A stretch of 64,000 nucleotides of DNA. Origin: Carboxylicivirga marina. Its GTDB lineage: Bacteria; Bacteroidota; Bacteroidia; Bacteroidales; Marinilabiliaceae. The position numbers and the translations under genes were made by a program. Location: contig NZ_JAENRR010000003.1 of the NCBI RefSeq assembly GCF_016612505.1, forward strand, positions 116,172-180,171. The letters run 5' to 3'. The notes beneath the pieces were generated by a model. The model saw only the letters and a program-made list of their open reading frames with translations, did no database searches and was not told the DNA's origin. Shown here one piece after another: positions 9,473 to 21,649 of the stretch (positions are counted from its first letter, which is position 1; the number at the start of each line of letters is the position of its first letter).

Positions 9473-11836
9473 ATGAAATATCAATTGCTGACTTTATGCT
9501 TATTGGTTTTTGGATATGTTGCCTATAGCCAGGTAGTTGTTTTTAGCGACGATTTTGAATCATATACCATTGATGACAATTTAACAACCCTCGGATATGT
9601 GTTTAGTCAAAAAGCGGATTATCCTGGTACGATAAGCACGACTGTTCAAAATGATAACGGGAATCAATATGGTGCATGTGTAGCCAGCGAAAATGGCCAA
9701 ACCTTAATGCAGTTAAGTAAAGCCGTAGATGTGAAGGCTGGTAAGCTTTACAAGTTTAGTTTAAAAACAACCAGCCCTTTCAAACGTCATTTGCGTGTTT
9801 ATGAGTCAGACGGAACAAGCATTTTGCAAAAAGGTGAGGATTTTACACCTACAGAAGAAGAAAAAACACAGTGGATAAGTCATGAGCTGACTTTTAGTGC
9901 AGATGCCGGAATGACTTCGGTATATGTCGGCGTTTATCACAATTGGTCTGGTACATTGCTCGTGGATGATATCAAAGTTGAAGAAGCGGCTTTTACCGAG
10001 TTATCAGATTACTATATAAGTAGTTCAGAAGGTGATGACGCCAATGATGGCACTATAGATGCTCCTTTTAAAACATTGCAAAAGATAAGTCAGGCACCTT
10101 TAAAACCAGGAAATACAGTCAATTTTAAATGTGGCGATCGTTTTGATGGGCATTTTGTAGTCAATGGGTCTGGAAGCTTGGCAAATCCGATAACTATTAA
10201 GGCCTATGGAGAAGGTGCAAAACCAATTATTACCGGGGAGGTTGGCGAAGCTGCAGGTGGCGATTATCAGGAAGCCATTTTGGTTGAGAATCAGGATAAT
10301 ATCATTTTTGATGGCTTGGAAATTAATAATGAACGAACTGTAAATCGAACAGGTGTTGATGAAACGGATGCCTTTGGTATCTATATTTTAAACACGGGAT
10401 CAGAAATAATGCGGAATTTTGTCTTTCGTAACATGACCTTTCAAAATGTATATGCTCCAAAGCCTATATTGCAAGATGAGGGAGAAGATTCTTTTAATGG
10501 TTTAGAAGTAGCAGCAGTTCGCTTTTATGTTGAGAAAAATACCATAGCAGGTCAGGAAAAAAACATTCAAGATGTGTTAATGGAAGACTGTTATTTCACC
10601 GATTTGCAGCGTTTGGGCGTTCATATGAAACATGGTGGCGGTGCTGCAGGTGTTGGAGATGAGATGATTAACCGTAATGTGAATCTGGTTTTCCGCAACA
10701 ATGAATTCCATTATCTGGGAGGTACTTGCATTCTACCCACAAAAACCTACAACTGTTTGATTGAAGATAACCTGTTTAATCATCCGGGCTCTAATGTAGA
10801 TCCACGTATGCCAAACCGTGGCAGCTCGGTGTGGACATGGCGTTGTTACAATACCGTTATACAACGCAATCGTTGCATTAGTGCACGAGGTTATCTCGAT
10901 TCGCATGGTATTCATATCGACCATGAAAATCACAATACCTTTGTGCAGTATAATTACATGGAAGACTGCGAAGGAGGTTTTGTGGAGATTTTAGGAGGCA
11001 ATGTCAATGCGGTGTATCGTTTTAATGTAAGTGTCAATGATGGATGGCGCGATAATCCGAATTGGAAAAATAGTAACCATACCATCTGGATTAATCAAAA
11101 TGCTCCATCAGGAACGCATTACTGTGATTATAGCTATATCTATAACAACACGGTTGTAATTGACCAGCCATACTCAACAGCCATCGATGTCAATGCCAAA
11201 AATACACACATCTTTAATAATATATTCTACTCAACGAATGGTTCGGGTATGGGTACCAAACAGATGGTCATGAATAATAATGGGACTGAATTATACATGA
11301 AGAATAATTTGTTTTTTGGTGGAGTCGCACAAAGCTTCAAGAGCTTGGATGCAAATCCGGTAAGTGGAGATCCATTGTTTACGACTACTGAAGAAGAAAA
11401 TGCCGATAAATACCAGATAAAAGACCAGAGCCCGGTAATAGACGCTGGTATAGCAAAGCTTGGCCCGCCAATTCCTGGTGCAGGAGAAGGTATTTTTAAA
11501 GATGTACCAGAATATCCTACAGTTGATTTTTATGGTAACCCGGTTGACTTATCGAAGGGCACACCAAATATTGGTGCGTGTAATACCAAAGAAACAGATT
11601 CAGGTATTGGTGATTATGCCCATTTCCCAAAATTGAAATTTTCACCAAACCCAACTAATGGTCTTATTTTTATAAATGATCTGCAATCGGACAGTAATGC
11701 CCTTGTGTATGATTTAATGGGGAAAAAAGTATTGGAGCAAAATGTAACAAGTGTACTCAATGTTGAAAATGTCAATTCTGGGGTGTATATTTTATTATTA
11801 GAAGGTTATCAGCCACAGAAATTCATCATTAAATAA
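9473..11836 (+). CDS. Secreted right-handed beta-helix protein with T9SS domain
   Basis: A 787-residue secreted protein and candidate polysaccharide-cleaving enzyme. Signal peptide residues 1-19 (VAYSQ). A jelly-roll-like module (DDFESYTIDD... to LLVDDIKVEEA, roughly 24-172) resembles carbohydrate-binding modules. Then YYISSSEGDDANDGTIDAPFKTL opens a DUF1565/pectate-lyase-like right-handed beta helix running to about residue 690, with repeated short turns such as NNIFYS and NNLFFG. GIHIDHENHN and GGFVEILGGN mark the part most shared with the other beta-helix proteins here. The last ~70 residues (FSPNPTNGLIFI ... GVYILLLEGYQPQKFIIK) are a type IX secretion sorting domain, so the protein is exported across the outer membrane. 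Beta helices include lyases and hydrolases; I do not recognise the CAZy family and name no reaction. Confidence 0.78.
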   Translation: MKYQLLTLCLLVFGYVAYSQVVVFSDDFESYTIDDNLTTLGYVFSQKADYPGTISTTVQNDNGNQYGACVASENGQTLMQLSKAVDVKAGKLYKFSLKTTSPFKRHLRVYESDGTSILQKGEDFTPTEEEKTQWISHELTFSADAGMTSVYVGVYHNWSGTLLVDDIKVEEAAFTELSDYYISSSEGDDANDGTIDAPFKTLQKISQAPLKPGNTVNFKCGDRFDGHFVVNGSGSLANPITIKAYGEGAKPIITGEVGEAAGGDYQEAILVENQDNIIFDGLEINNERTVNRTGVDETDAFGIYILNTGSEIMRNFVFRNMTFQNVYAPKPILQDEGEDSFNGLEVAAVRFYVEKNTIAGQEKNIQDVLMEDCYFTDLQRLGVHMKHGGGAAGVGDEMINRNVNLVFRNNEFHYLGGTCILPTKTYNCLIEDNLFNHPGSNVDPRMPNRGSSVWTWRCYNTVIQRNRCISARGYLDSHGIHIDHENHNTFVQYNYMEDCEGGFVEILGGNVNAVYRFNVSVNDGWRDNPNWKNSNHTIWINQNAPSGTHYCDYSYIYNNTVVIDQPYSTAIDVNAKNTHIFNNIFYSTNGSGMGTKQMVMNNNGTELYMKNNLFFGGVAQSFKSLDANPVSGDPLFTTTEEENADKYQIKDQSPVIDAGIAKLGPPIPGAGEGIFKDVPEYPTVDFYGNPVDLSKGTPNIGACNTKETDSGIGDYAHFPKLKFSPNPTNGLIFINDLQSDSNALVYDLMGKKVLEQNVTSVLNVENVNSGVYILLLEGYQPQKFIIK

Positions 11837-11861
11837 ATACTGTACTACACCAATTATTCAT

Positions 11862-11893
11862 GGGGGAATCCGTAATGGGTTCCCTTTTTTTTA
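11862..11893 (+). terminator. Terminator after 787-aa gene (copy 1)
   Basis: The 8-bp stem GGGAATCC/GGGTTCCC (one G-U pair) with loop GTAAT is followed by eight T. The same element with its flank recurs after the next gene. Confidence 0.85.
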
Positions 11894-11994
11894 TTTGAAA
11901 TATTAAAATCTTGTGGATGTTATTGGCCTTTTTGTTTTTGGAATTCTTTAATGAATAAGGGGTTAATATGTGAAAAGTTTAAGGTAATTAATGG

Positions 11995-12026
11995 TGTGAT
12001 TCAATAAATTGAATCACATAGTTTTG
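11995..12026 (+). promoter_or_regulatory. Palindromic operator abutting a -7 box
   Basis: A perfect inverted repeat, TGTGATTCAAT then AA then ATTGAATCACA (11995-12018), ends exactly where the Bacteroidota -7 box TAGTTTTG begins (12019-12026). It therefore covers the -33 region of the promoter for the gene at 12066. This geometry suggests a dimeric repressor or a -33-overlapping activator site. The outer TGTGA/TCACA resemble Crp half-sites, but their spacing is 14 bp rather than 6. Confidence 0.55.
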
Positions 12027-12065
12027 AATTATAGTTAACTAAATATTAAACTTAAATCATTAATT

Positions 12066-13001
12066 ATGAAGAAATTTTTACTAGTTATTTCTGTTGCGCT
12101 TATGTGTTCTGGCTTGCAGTCCCAAAAAGTTTTAGTGGGTTGGCATACCTTTACAGCCACTTCAGCTCCCATAGCAAATGAAGTGCCCGATAACGCTGAG
12201 TCCGGCTTCTCTGGTATTTTAGGAGGAGAAGTCAACCCTGCCTATTCAACCACAGGAGGTGGAAATGGTGTAGGAACAGGTAATAGTGGAGACAATACCT
12301 ATGGTCAAAGTGTTGTTATTAACCCTCTGCCAACAGTGAGCAATTCTTGTGTAAAAATGTCACCTACCAATAATGCTAAAAGACGAGTTGATTTTCAAGT
12401 TACTAATAACAGTGGGGCGAGCGTGACCTTAGGTGGAATACACTTCGATTATGCATATGTGTGGGGAGCTGATGTTGACAATTTAAAGTTGAGTGTCAAG
12501 CATTTTGGAGCAATGAGTGATTTGTCGAACGCCAATACAATTCTGGTTGAAAATATTGGATTTGCCAATAGTGATGATAAAGCCTGGCACTCAATTGATG
12601 TCAGTTTGGCGAATATGGGAAATGATATAACTTTAGCTGATGGTCAGAAAGCGGCATTTTGGATTGAATTACCTGGAAGTGGCGTAAATGGTGATGCAAA
12701 TGTTATTATTGACAATATCGCCATTACCGATAATTCCAATGCAACGCCTACCTCCATTCATTCATCGACTTTATCAAGTAAAGTTAGAATATACCCTAAT
12801 CCGGCAACTGAAGTTATCAATATTGAGGCTGTTGAAGCTGAAATTACAGAAGTACAATTATTAGACTTAACCGGCAAAGTGGTATATAAAAGCAATACAA
12901 CGGATGCAATCAATGTTAGTAGCCTGTCAAAAGGCTTTTATGTAGTGAAAATGGAAGCTGCTGATGGTGAAGTTTGTACGAACAAAATATTGATAAAATA
13001 A
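12066..13001 (+). CDS. Secreted T9SS protein of unknown function
   Basis: A 311-residue protein with signal peptide 1-19 (LMCSGLQSQ). The middle (about 22-225) is a single beta-rich domain with GWHTF, SGFSGILGG and a long run ending WIELPGSGVNGDANVIIDNIAI, the last part recalling jelly-roll modules seen in secreted carbohydrate-binding proteins. The final ~75 residues (IYPNPATEVINIEAVEAEI, then LLDLTGKVV, then KILIK) are a type IX secretion sorting domain with the usual YPNP start and LxDLxGK motif. No catalytic motif is visible, so it may bind substrate at the surface. It has its own operator-like palindrome and -7 box and its own terminator, so it is probably monocistronic and separately regulated. 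Function is unassigned. Confidence 0.7.
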   Translation: MKKFLLVISVALMCSGLQSQKVLVGWHTFTATSAPIANEVPDNAESGFSGILGGEVNPAYSTTGGGNGVGTGNSGDNTYGQSVVINPLPTVSNSCVKMSPTNNAKRRVDFQVTNNSGASVTLGGIHFDYAYVWGADVDNLKLSVKHFGAMSDLSNANTILVENIGFANSDDKAWHSIDVSLANMGNDITLADGQKAAFWIELPGSGVNGDANVIIDNIAITDNSNATPTSIHSSTLSSKVRIYPNPATEVINIEAVEAEITEVQLLDLTGKVVYKSNTTDAINVSSLSKGFYVVKMEAADGEVCTNKILIK

Positions 13002-13058
13002 ATACTGTACTACACCTATTATTCATGGGGGAATCCGTAATGGGTTCCCTTTTTTTTT
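12996..13058 (+). repeat. Duplicated gene-end plus terminator (copy 2; copy 1 at 11831-11892)
   Basis: From the last Lys codon and stop through the terminator, the two T9SS genes share almost identical sequence: AAATAAATACTGTACTACACC, then ATTATTCATGGGGGAATCC, then the hairpin and T-run. The copies differ by a few bases around the AATT/T junction. This is consistent with duplication or recombination of a cassette carrying the sorting-domain end and its terminator. Confidence 0.8.
13027..13058 (+). terminator. Terminator after 311-aa gene (copy 2)
   Basis: The same GGGAATCC/GGGTTCCC hairpin with loop GTAAT as at 11862, followed by nine T. Confidence 0.85.
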
Positions 13059-13991
13059 ACTCAGGTGCTTTATCTGCATAAGGATAGATGGGAGCAAAAG
13101 ATATTCTCAAGGATAAAACTAAGAATAACTTCACAAGCTTTAATGATGTTGTGTAATCGTTCTTTTGGTGTTTCACTCAAACCCGAGTTACTTTTTACTA
13201 CAGGTCAAAAACTAACGAAAAACCCCGCTGACTGCAGCACTCATCGACCCACTTCAGACTTGCTTCGGGAAAGATTTAAAAACTTACATTATAGGCTCCA
13301 ATTATTCATTTATGTTTATTAAATAGGTATTCATGATTTTATAAAAAAAACTTTTCTTTTCCTTTGCTTCACCGTGTGGGTACCCCGACTACGTTGCTGA
13401 TGTCAGAATTACTGCATGCTCAAATTAACTTCTTAATCTTTAGATATATGGAGTTTCGACAGTGTGGAGGCCTGCCTCATTGGCGAGGTAAGTTAAGGGG
13501 TGAATAGTAAATAATTAGCAGAGCATCAAAGGGGTTTATCCTACTTTGATAGTGATGCTTATTATTTATTAGAGCGGGTGGAAGCATCAATGAGGCTAGC
13601 TTTTTCTTCCCTTTTTGGCAATGAAAAAAGGGAAACCCGTCTGGTAAGACAACTAGAGGAAATAACATTCATGCCCATCACAAAAAATGATAAATTTATT
13701 TCAAATTGAGTTTTAACCCACAAGATTTTGATGAGATCCGATAGATGTCATGTGAGCATAAGGATATAGAGTATGTGTGATACTGCTCAAAGCACATGTG
13801 ATTATAAGCTCAAACGGTATGAGTATTGGCATGGCAGTTCCAGGGATAAAAAATTAGTCAACGCATGTGTTGAATACTATTAGTTCTTGTACTGATAATT
13901 ATTGCCTATAATCAGATAATATTAGCATTTTAATACTGCTACCATCAAGCTACTTTTACTTTTCAGATATATTGTAAAATTACGAGCATAT
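13059..13991. other. Gene-free stretch with degenerate intergenic repeats
   Basis: About 930 bp in which I can support no gene. The only plus-strand frame of note (13065-13322) has no start context and no family resemblance. At 13526-13555 AGCATCAAAG and CTTTGATAGTGATGC form an inverted repeat. Around 13597-13640 CTTCCCTTTTTGGCAATGAAAAAAGGGAAACCCG resembles the dispersed elements at 21361 and 23280. The final 80 bp must contain the promoter of the sulfatase at 13992, but no exact -7 box was found. Confidence 0.5.
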
Positions 13992-15617
13992 ATGATTAGC
14001 ATTCAAAGGTTATTTATCATCACAATAGTGGCTATGTTAGTATTTGGCTGCAATCGAACAAAAACAAAAGCTTTACCTGAACACCCCAATGTACTGTTCA
14101 TCATGATTGATGACCTGAACGACTACCAAGGTGCATTTGGTGGTCATCCGCAGGCTCATACACCAAATATCGACAAACTAGCAGCTTCAGGTGTACGATT
14201 TGTGAATGCCCAAACCAATATCGGTTTGTGCAATCCCTCGCGCAATAGTTTATTTACCGGCGTATATCCGCATCAGTCTAAAAACTTCGGACTGGATAAG
14301 AAGACAAGCCAAAAGCTTTTTCGAAACAACAAAACCATGATGGAGCAGTTCTCTGAAAAGGGTTATTACCTAATGGGTAGTGGTAAATTATTACACTCTA
14401 ATCAAAAGAACCTGTGGGATGAATGGGGTGTGCAAATAAATAACTATGGTCCATTTGCTTATGATGGCGAAAACCAGGTTGGGCACCCATCTGTACCACA
14501 ACCATTCAGAAGTATTGGTGATATTGATGGTTCTTACGCTCCACTTTCTGATATTCCAAGGTTTAAGGCTGAGGAAATAAAAGGGGATAATGCTGGTTGG
14601 GCCTATTCTGGTAAACTAGATAAAGTATTTAACTACATTGATGAAACAAATCGGGATTTAGTGCCTGATGAACTACATGCACAATGGGCTGCCAAGCGCA
14701 TTAAGGAGGTGAATGCCCAAGGTGCTGAGCGTCCTTTCTTTATGGGGATTGGTTTTGTTCGACCTCACACGCCCTTGTATGCACCAAAACGATTTTTTGA
14801 TATGTTCCCGATTGAAGAGCTTCAATTACCAGTCATTAAAGAAGGTGATGTCAATGATACCTATTATAAAGATAATTACCCGGTTGAGCGTACAAAGGAT
14901 GATAAGTGGTATACCAATACATCAAAGGGACAGATGTATTCAAAGATGCTGACTGAATCCTATAATGGTAACGAAGAAGAAGGTCTAAAACATTTTCTGC
15001 AAGCTTACCTGGCTTGCGTAGCGTTTGTTGATGAGCAAGTGGGCATCGTTTTAGATGCTTTAAATGAAAGTAAATTGGCCGAGAATACAATTGTGGTTTT
15101 AACCAGCGATCATGGTTGGCAGATGGGTCAAAAACAATACCTGTTTAAGAACTCACCTTGGGAAAACAGTACACGAATTCCGCTGGTAGTGAAGGTGCCA
15201 GGGCTTGAACCTGGAAGTGTCGTTGAACAACCGGTTTCATTGGTGGATATTTACCCAAGCCTCGTTGATATCTGTAACCTGAATGAAAATAATAAAAAGA
15301 ACGACCATGGCTTACCATTAGGTGGTTTTAGCTTTAAGTCATTATTGCATAATACTGATGCTGAAAATTGGGATGGACCCAAAGGGACTTTAACAGCCAT
15401 TGCCACTGATGTTGTGGATTATAGCCTGGGAGCACAAACCTTTGCCTACCGAACTCAAAATTACAGGTATGTTATTTATCCAAATGGGGCAGAGGAGTTG
15501 TATAATCTTCAAAATGACCCGCATGAATGGAATAACGTGGCTAGTGATAATGCGTATTCATCTCAATTGATGGAATTACGAGCTGAGGTGAAGCAAATAG
15601 TTAATTCTAACAAATAA
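13992..15617 (+). CDS. S1 sulfatase lipoprotein, iduronate-sulfatase-like (S1_7-like)
   Basis: A 541-residue sulfatase, lipid-anchored through Cys20 (lipobox LVFGC). IDDLNDYQGAFGGHPQ gives metal ligands Asp40-Asp41; LCNPSRNSLFTGVYP gives formylglycine Cys80 and Arg84. TSDHGWQMGQKQYLFKNSPWENSTRIP holds the C-terminal metal-site residues. It aligns along its length with the sulfatase at 6394 (shared DELHAQWA, GFVRPHTPLYAP, FDMFPIEEL, KHFLQAYLACVAFVDEQ), so these are paralogues. It differs from that copy in being a lipoprotein and in a ~20-residue insertion (VERTKDDKWYTNTSKGQMY). It is followed after 10 bp by the Dabb gene. Sulfate position and sugar are unknown. Confidence 0.92.
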   Translation: MISIQRLFIITIVAMLVFGCNRTKTKALPEHPNVLFIMIDDLNDYQGAFGGHPQAHTPNIDKLAASGVRFVNAQTNIGLCNPSRNSLFTGVYPHQSKNFGLDKKTSQKLFRNNKTMMEQFSEKGYYLMGSGKLLHSNQKNLWDEWGVQINNYGPFAYDGENQVGHPSVPQPFRSIGDIDGSYAPLSDIPRFKAEEIKGDNAGWAYSGKLDKVFNYIDETNRDLVPDELHAQWAAKRIKEVNAQGAERPFFMGIGFVRPHTPLYAPKRFFDMFPIEELQLPVIKEGDVNDTYYKDNYPVERTKDDKWYTNTSKGQMYSKMLTESYNGNEEEGLKHFLQAYLACVAFVDEQVGIVLDALNESKLAENTIVVLTSDHGWQMGQKQYLFKNSPWENSTRIPLVVKVPGLEPGSVVEQPVSLVDIYPSLVDICNLNENNKKNDHGLPLGGFSFKSLLHNTDAENWDGPKGTLTAIATDVVDYSLGAQTFAYRTQNYRYVIYPNGAEELYNLQNDPHEWNNVASDNAYSSQLMELRAEVKQIVNSNK

Positions 15618-15627
15618 AAAAGACATA

Positions 15628-15933
15628 ATGTACAAGCACATCGTTTTATGGAAGTTGAAAGCTGAAGCTGATGGTTTAAATAAGGACCAATTGGCCATAG
15701 AAGTTAAACAACGTTTAGATGCCTTGCCATCTGTTATCTCAGAAATTAAAGAATACGAAGTAGCCATTAATATTGGTAGTTATGGAGCTTCTTTTTATGA
15801 TGTCAGTCTAATCTCAATCTTTGAAAATAAAGATACATTTTGGGCCTATACTAAATACCCTGAGCACGATGAAGTTGTCGATTTTATTCAGTCTGTTCAG
15901 GAAGATGAGCAGATTGTTGACTATGAACTCTAG
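15628..15933 (+). CDS. Dabb-domain (stress-responsive alpha/beta barrel) protein
   Basis: A 101-residue cytoplasmic protein matching the Dabb family (ferredoxin-like dimeric alpha/beta barrel). The N-terminal MYKHIVLWKLK with His4 is the family hallmark, followed by IKEYEVAINIG, the YDVSLISIFENKDTFWAY strand-helix unit and YPEHDEVVDFI near the C-terminus. There is no signal peptide. It lies 10 bp after the sulfatase stop and is almost surely cotranscribed with it. Dabb proteins include small catalysts such as plant olivetolic acid cyclase and many of unknown role; within polysaccharide loci they may handle an unusual monosaccharide. The role here is inference only. Confidence 0.8.
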   Translation: MYKHIVLWKLKAEADGLNKDQLAIEVKQRLDALPSVISEIKEYEVAINIGSYGASFYDVSLISIFENKDTFWAYTKYPEHDEVVDFIQSVQEDEQIVDYEL

Positions 15934-16147
15934 TGTTTGTCAATTGTGTAACTAGCAGTTTGTCAATGCGGTGTGTTTGTCTTGTGAGAAGGTCTACACC
16001 TATTTCTGACATCACCATTTAATTGTTGTGACCAAATACGTGTTATTATTTGAATAATATAGGCCTATTTCTTTCAGGCAAATAATGCAATTTGCAGCTA
16101 TTATTTAGTGTCAATAAATGAATACGTATTTAAGAAATCTAATATAA

Positions 16148-19279
<3,132 letters not shown>

Positions 19280-19393
19280 TTAAATGATTTTCATTTTTTT
19301 TCATAAAAGTTAGATTTGTTGATTAGGTAACCATGTTCGAAGGAGCATGGTTATCTATGTTTTACAGATAAGCTTTAATCAATCGTAAGAAAC

Positions 19394-21301
19394 ATGCAAT
19401 TAAGACTACATAAATTCTGGGCACTTTCATTACTGGTTGCCTTCGTAAGTTCATGTGCCCCAAGTAATGAAAAACCGAATATTCTTTGGATTACCATTGA
19501 AGATACTTCGCCTCATTTTATTGGCTGTTATGGAAATGAAGATGCCAAAACGCCGGTTATTGATCAACTAGCCAGCGAAGGCGTGAGGTTTACCAATGCC
19601 TTTTCAACGGGTACGGTTTGTTCACCGAGTCGTACGGCCATTATCACAGGTGTAAAAACCTACAAAACCGGAACCGGTAATCACCGCAGTGCGATAGCTG
19701 TGCCTGAGTATATGAAGGGATATCCCTACTACTTGCAACAGCAAGGTTATTACACTTCAAATAATAAGAAGACGGATTATAATGTTGGTGACGAAAAAGC
19801 CTACACGGCTGAAGCATGGCATGAGTGTGCCGATACAGCTGGTTGGTGGAACAAGGCTGAAGGACAACCATTTTTTGCTGTCTTTAACTTCATGGATTCA
19901 CACCAGTCGCGTACCATGACACATACTTATGCATGGTATAAAAAACAAGTATTAACTAAATTACCAGAAGAGGAACGTATCGCAGAGAATGACTTTGATA
20001 TGCCTCCTTTTTATAATGATACACCAAAAATGCGTAAGCAATTTGCCCGTGTATACAACTCCCTTAAACTCACAGATAATAAAGTGGGTGCATTGCTGCA
20101 ACGTTTGGAAGCCGATGGTTTAAAAGATAACACCATCATCTTTTTCTATGCCGACCATGGTGAAGGTATTCCAAGGGGCAAAACAAATGGCATTAATTTA
20201 GGTTACCGCGTGCCTTTTATTGCCTGGTTTCCTGAGAAGTTTAAGCACCTTTCGCCATGGGGTACAGGAGGTGTTGTAACTGACGAGCTGGTTAGTTTCG
20301 AAGATTTAGCTCCAACAGTTATAAGCCTGGCAGGAAGAGAAATTCCTAAGCATATGACAGGACGCACAATGATGGGCAGAAAACCATCAAAAGAAGCAGA
20401 ACACCTGGTGCTTTCATCTGACAGGGCTGATAATGGCATTGATATGGTGCGTACAGTCACCAACGGAAAGTATGTCTATTCACGCAATTTTATGCCGTAT
20501 TTGCCTGAGGTACGATACATTCGTTACATGGAAATAAGTGATATAAAGCAGCAGATGCGCCGCGATTATGAACAAAATAAGCTCAATGATGTACAAAAGA
20601 AGCTATTCGAAGCACGTGCTCATGAATACCTTTACAACATTGAAGATGATGAGTGGGAATTGAATAATCTGGTAAATGATGCCGCTCATCAGGAACTATT
20701 ATCAGATATGAGGCAATTACTCAAAAAAGAGATGTTGGAGTCACGTGATATATTATTGATGCCTGAGTATGAATTAGAATTACTGGCTGACAGTATACCG
20801 CCTTACGAATACCGTTTGGGTGCAGATTACGCCATTGATGAAATACTGGAAAGTGCCTGGTTAGCTGGTGATAGAACTGATGATGCACTTGTTAAGCAGA
20901 TTAATAATTTGTCACACGCCAATCAGATTGTTCGTTATTGGGCGGCAGTAGGCCTTTGTTCACAAAGTGATGATGTTTTAAAGAGGTATGAAGAGGAAAT
21001 TAAGCAAGCCATGAGTGATGATTATGCACCAGTGGCAATCACTACAGCAGCAATTGCTTATAATCAGTTTGCTGATGAAAATGCAGAAGCACTGATAAAA
21101 GATTACTGCATGCACTCAGATAATAATCTGGCTTTAATGGCCATTCATTATTTAATGTATGTGGATAATAAGATGCCATTTGTCGATACAGTTAAAGCCT
21201 CACGCGAATTGGAAGGAAGAGATTATAACCCTAAAGCTGCAGCCGTTGATTTTCTTGGCAGTTTAGGGTTGATGCCTAATAATCCATCATACCGTCAGTA
21301 A
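19394..21301 (+). CDS. S1 sulfatase lipoprotein with helical C-terminal extension (S1_8-like)
   Basis: A 635-residue sulfatase, longest of the twelve. Lipobox VSSC gives lipid Cys21. ITIEDTSPHFIGCYGN carries an Glu-Asp pair in place of Asp-Asp, as in sulfamidase-like (S1_8) enzymes. TVCSPSRTAIITG gives formylglycine Cys76 and Arg80. YADHGEGIPRGKTNG is the later metal/sulfate site. After about residue 475 a helical region (DEILESAWLAGDRTDD, IVRYWAAVGLCSQSDD, APVAITTAAIAYN) resembles HEAT repeats, unusual for the others here but known in sulfamidase-like bacterial sulfatases. The shorter relative at 59957 shares ILW/IIW..ED, CSPSR and the HRS loop but lacks this extension. A short hairpin at 19328-19353 lies upstream, between this gene and the GH2. 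Confidence 0.9.
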   Translation: MQLRLHKFWALSLLVAFVSSCAPSNEKPNILWITIEDTSPHFIGCYGNEDAKTPVIDQLASEGVRFTNAFSTGTVCSPSRTAIITGVKTYKTGTGNHRSAIAVPEYMKGYPYYLQQQGYYTSNNKKTDYNVGDEKAYTAEAWHECADTAGWWNKAEGQPFFAVFNFMDSHQSRTMTHTYAWYKKQVLTKLPEEERIAENDFDMPPFYNDTPKMRKQFARVYNSLKLTDNKVGALLQRLEADGLKDNTIIFFYADHGEGIPRGKTNGINLGYRVPFIAWFPEKFKHLSPWGTGGVVTDELVSFEDLAPTVISLAGREIPKHMTGRTMMGRKPSKEAEHLVLSSDRADNGIDMVRTVTNGKYVYSRNFMPYLPEVRYIRYMEISDIKQQMRRDYEQNKLNDVQKKLFEARAHEYLYNIEDDEWELNNLVNDAAHQELLSDMRQLLKKEMLESRDILLMPEYELELLADSIPPYEYRLGADYAIDEILESAWLAGDRTDDALVKQINNLSHANQIVRYWAAVGLCSQSDDVLKRYEEEIKQAMSDDYAPVAITTAAIAYNQFADENAEALIKDYCMHSDNNLALMAIHYLMYVDNKMPFVDTVKASRELEGRDYNPKAAAVDFLGSLGLMPNNPSYRQ

Positions 21302-21360
21302 TTTTTTTACTGAGTTAAGTTATTAAACAAATATGCTTATAGCTTATGATGGCAAAGTTT

Positions 21361-21600
21361 AGTGTGTAGGCCGGTCAAAAAGGCGGGCCAGCGAGGGGAT
21401 GTGGGATGAAGCTTCTTTTTGACTAGACTTTTTTGTTTACTTTTTGTGGCAATGACAATTATTGCGATAAGTGAAAACAGAGCCAATCTCGTTTGAGATT
21501 TGTTGAGCGGAGCAATAATGCAATAGAAAAAGTAAAGACTTGTCCCGTGTCAAAACGGGAGCCTATCCGGCTAGAGGATTATGAAAAATAGAATTGTTAA
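21361..21600. repeat. Intergenic REP-like element, includes a 36-nt repeat unit
   Basis: The 348-bp gap between two sulfatase genes holds a structured element. TTTGTTTACTTTTTGTGGCAA near 21431-21453 is the inverted counterpart of AGAAAAAGTAAAG at 21526. The 36 nt at 21528-21563 recur identically at 49681-49716 and include the hairpin CCCGT..ACGGG. No gene is visible. Such elements are common between Bacteroidota operons; whether this is a mobile REPIN-type unit is inference. Confidence 0.6.
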
Positions 21601-21649
21601 TATGTAAGTTATCAACTATCGACTTGTATAATTTTAAATAAAGGACAGA

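Noticed and set aside
11995..12018. Crp/Fnr site
   Set aside because: TGTGA and TCACA are present at the ends but 14 bp apart instead of 6, so I call only a palindromic operator of unknown factor.
13065..13322. 85-aa plus-strand frame after the 311-aa gene
   Set aside because: Begins in the terminator T-run flank, has no ribosome site, signal or family resemblance, and lies in repeat-rich DNA.
19328..19353. Terminator between the LacZ-type gene and the sulfatase at 19394
   Set aside because: TAACCATG/CATGGTTA forms an 8-bp hairpin but no T-run follows, and the genes are only 114 bp apart; kept only as a remark in the sulfatase entry.
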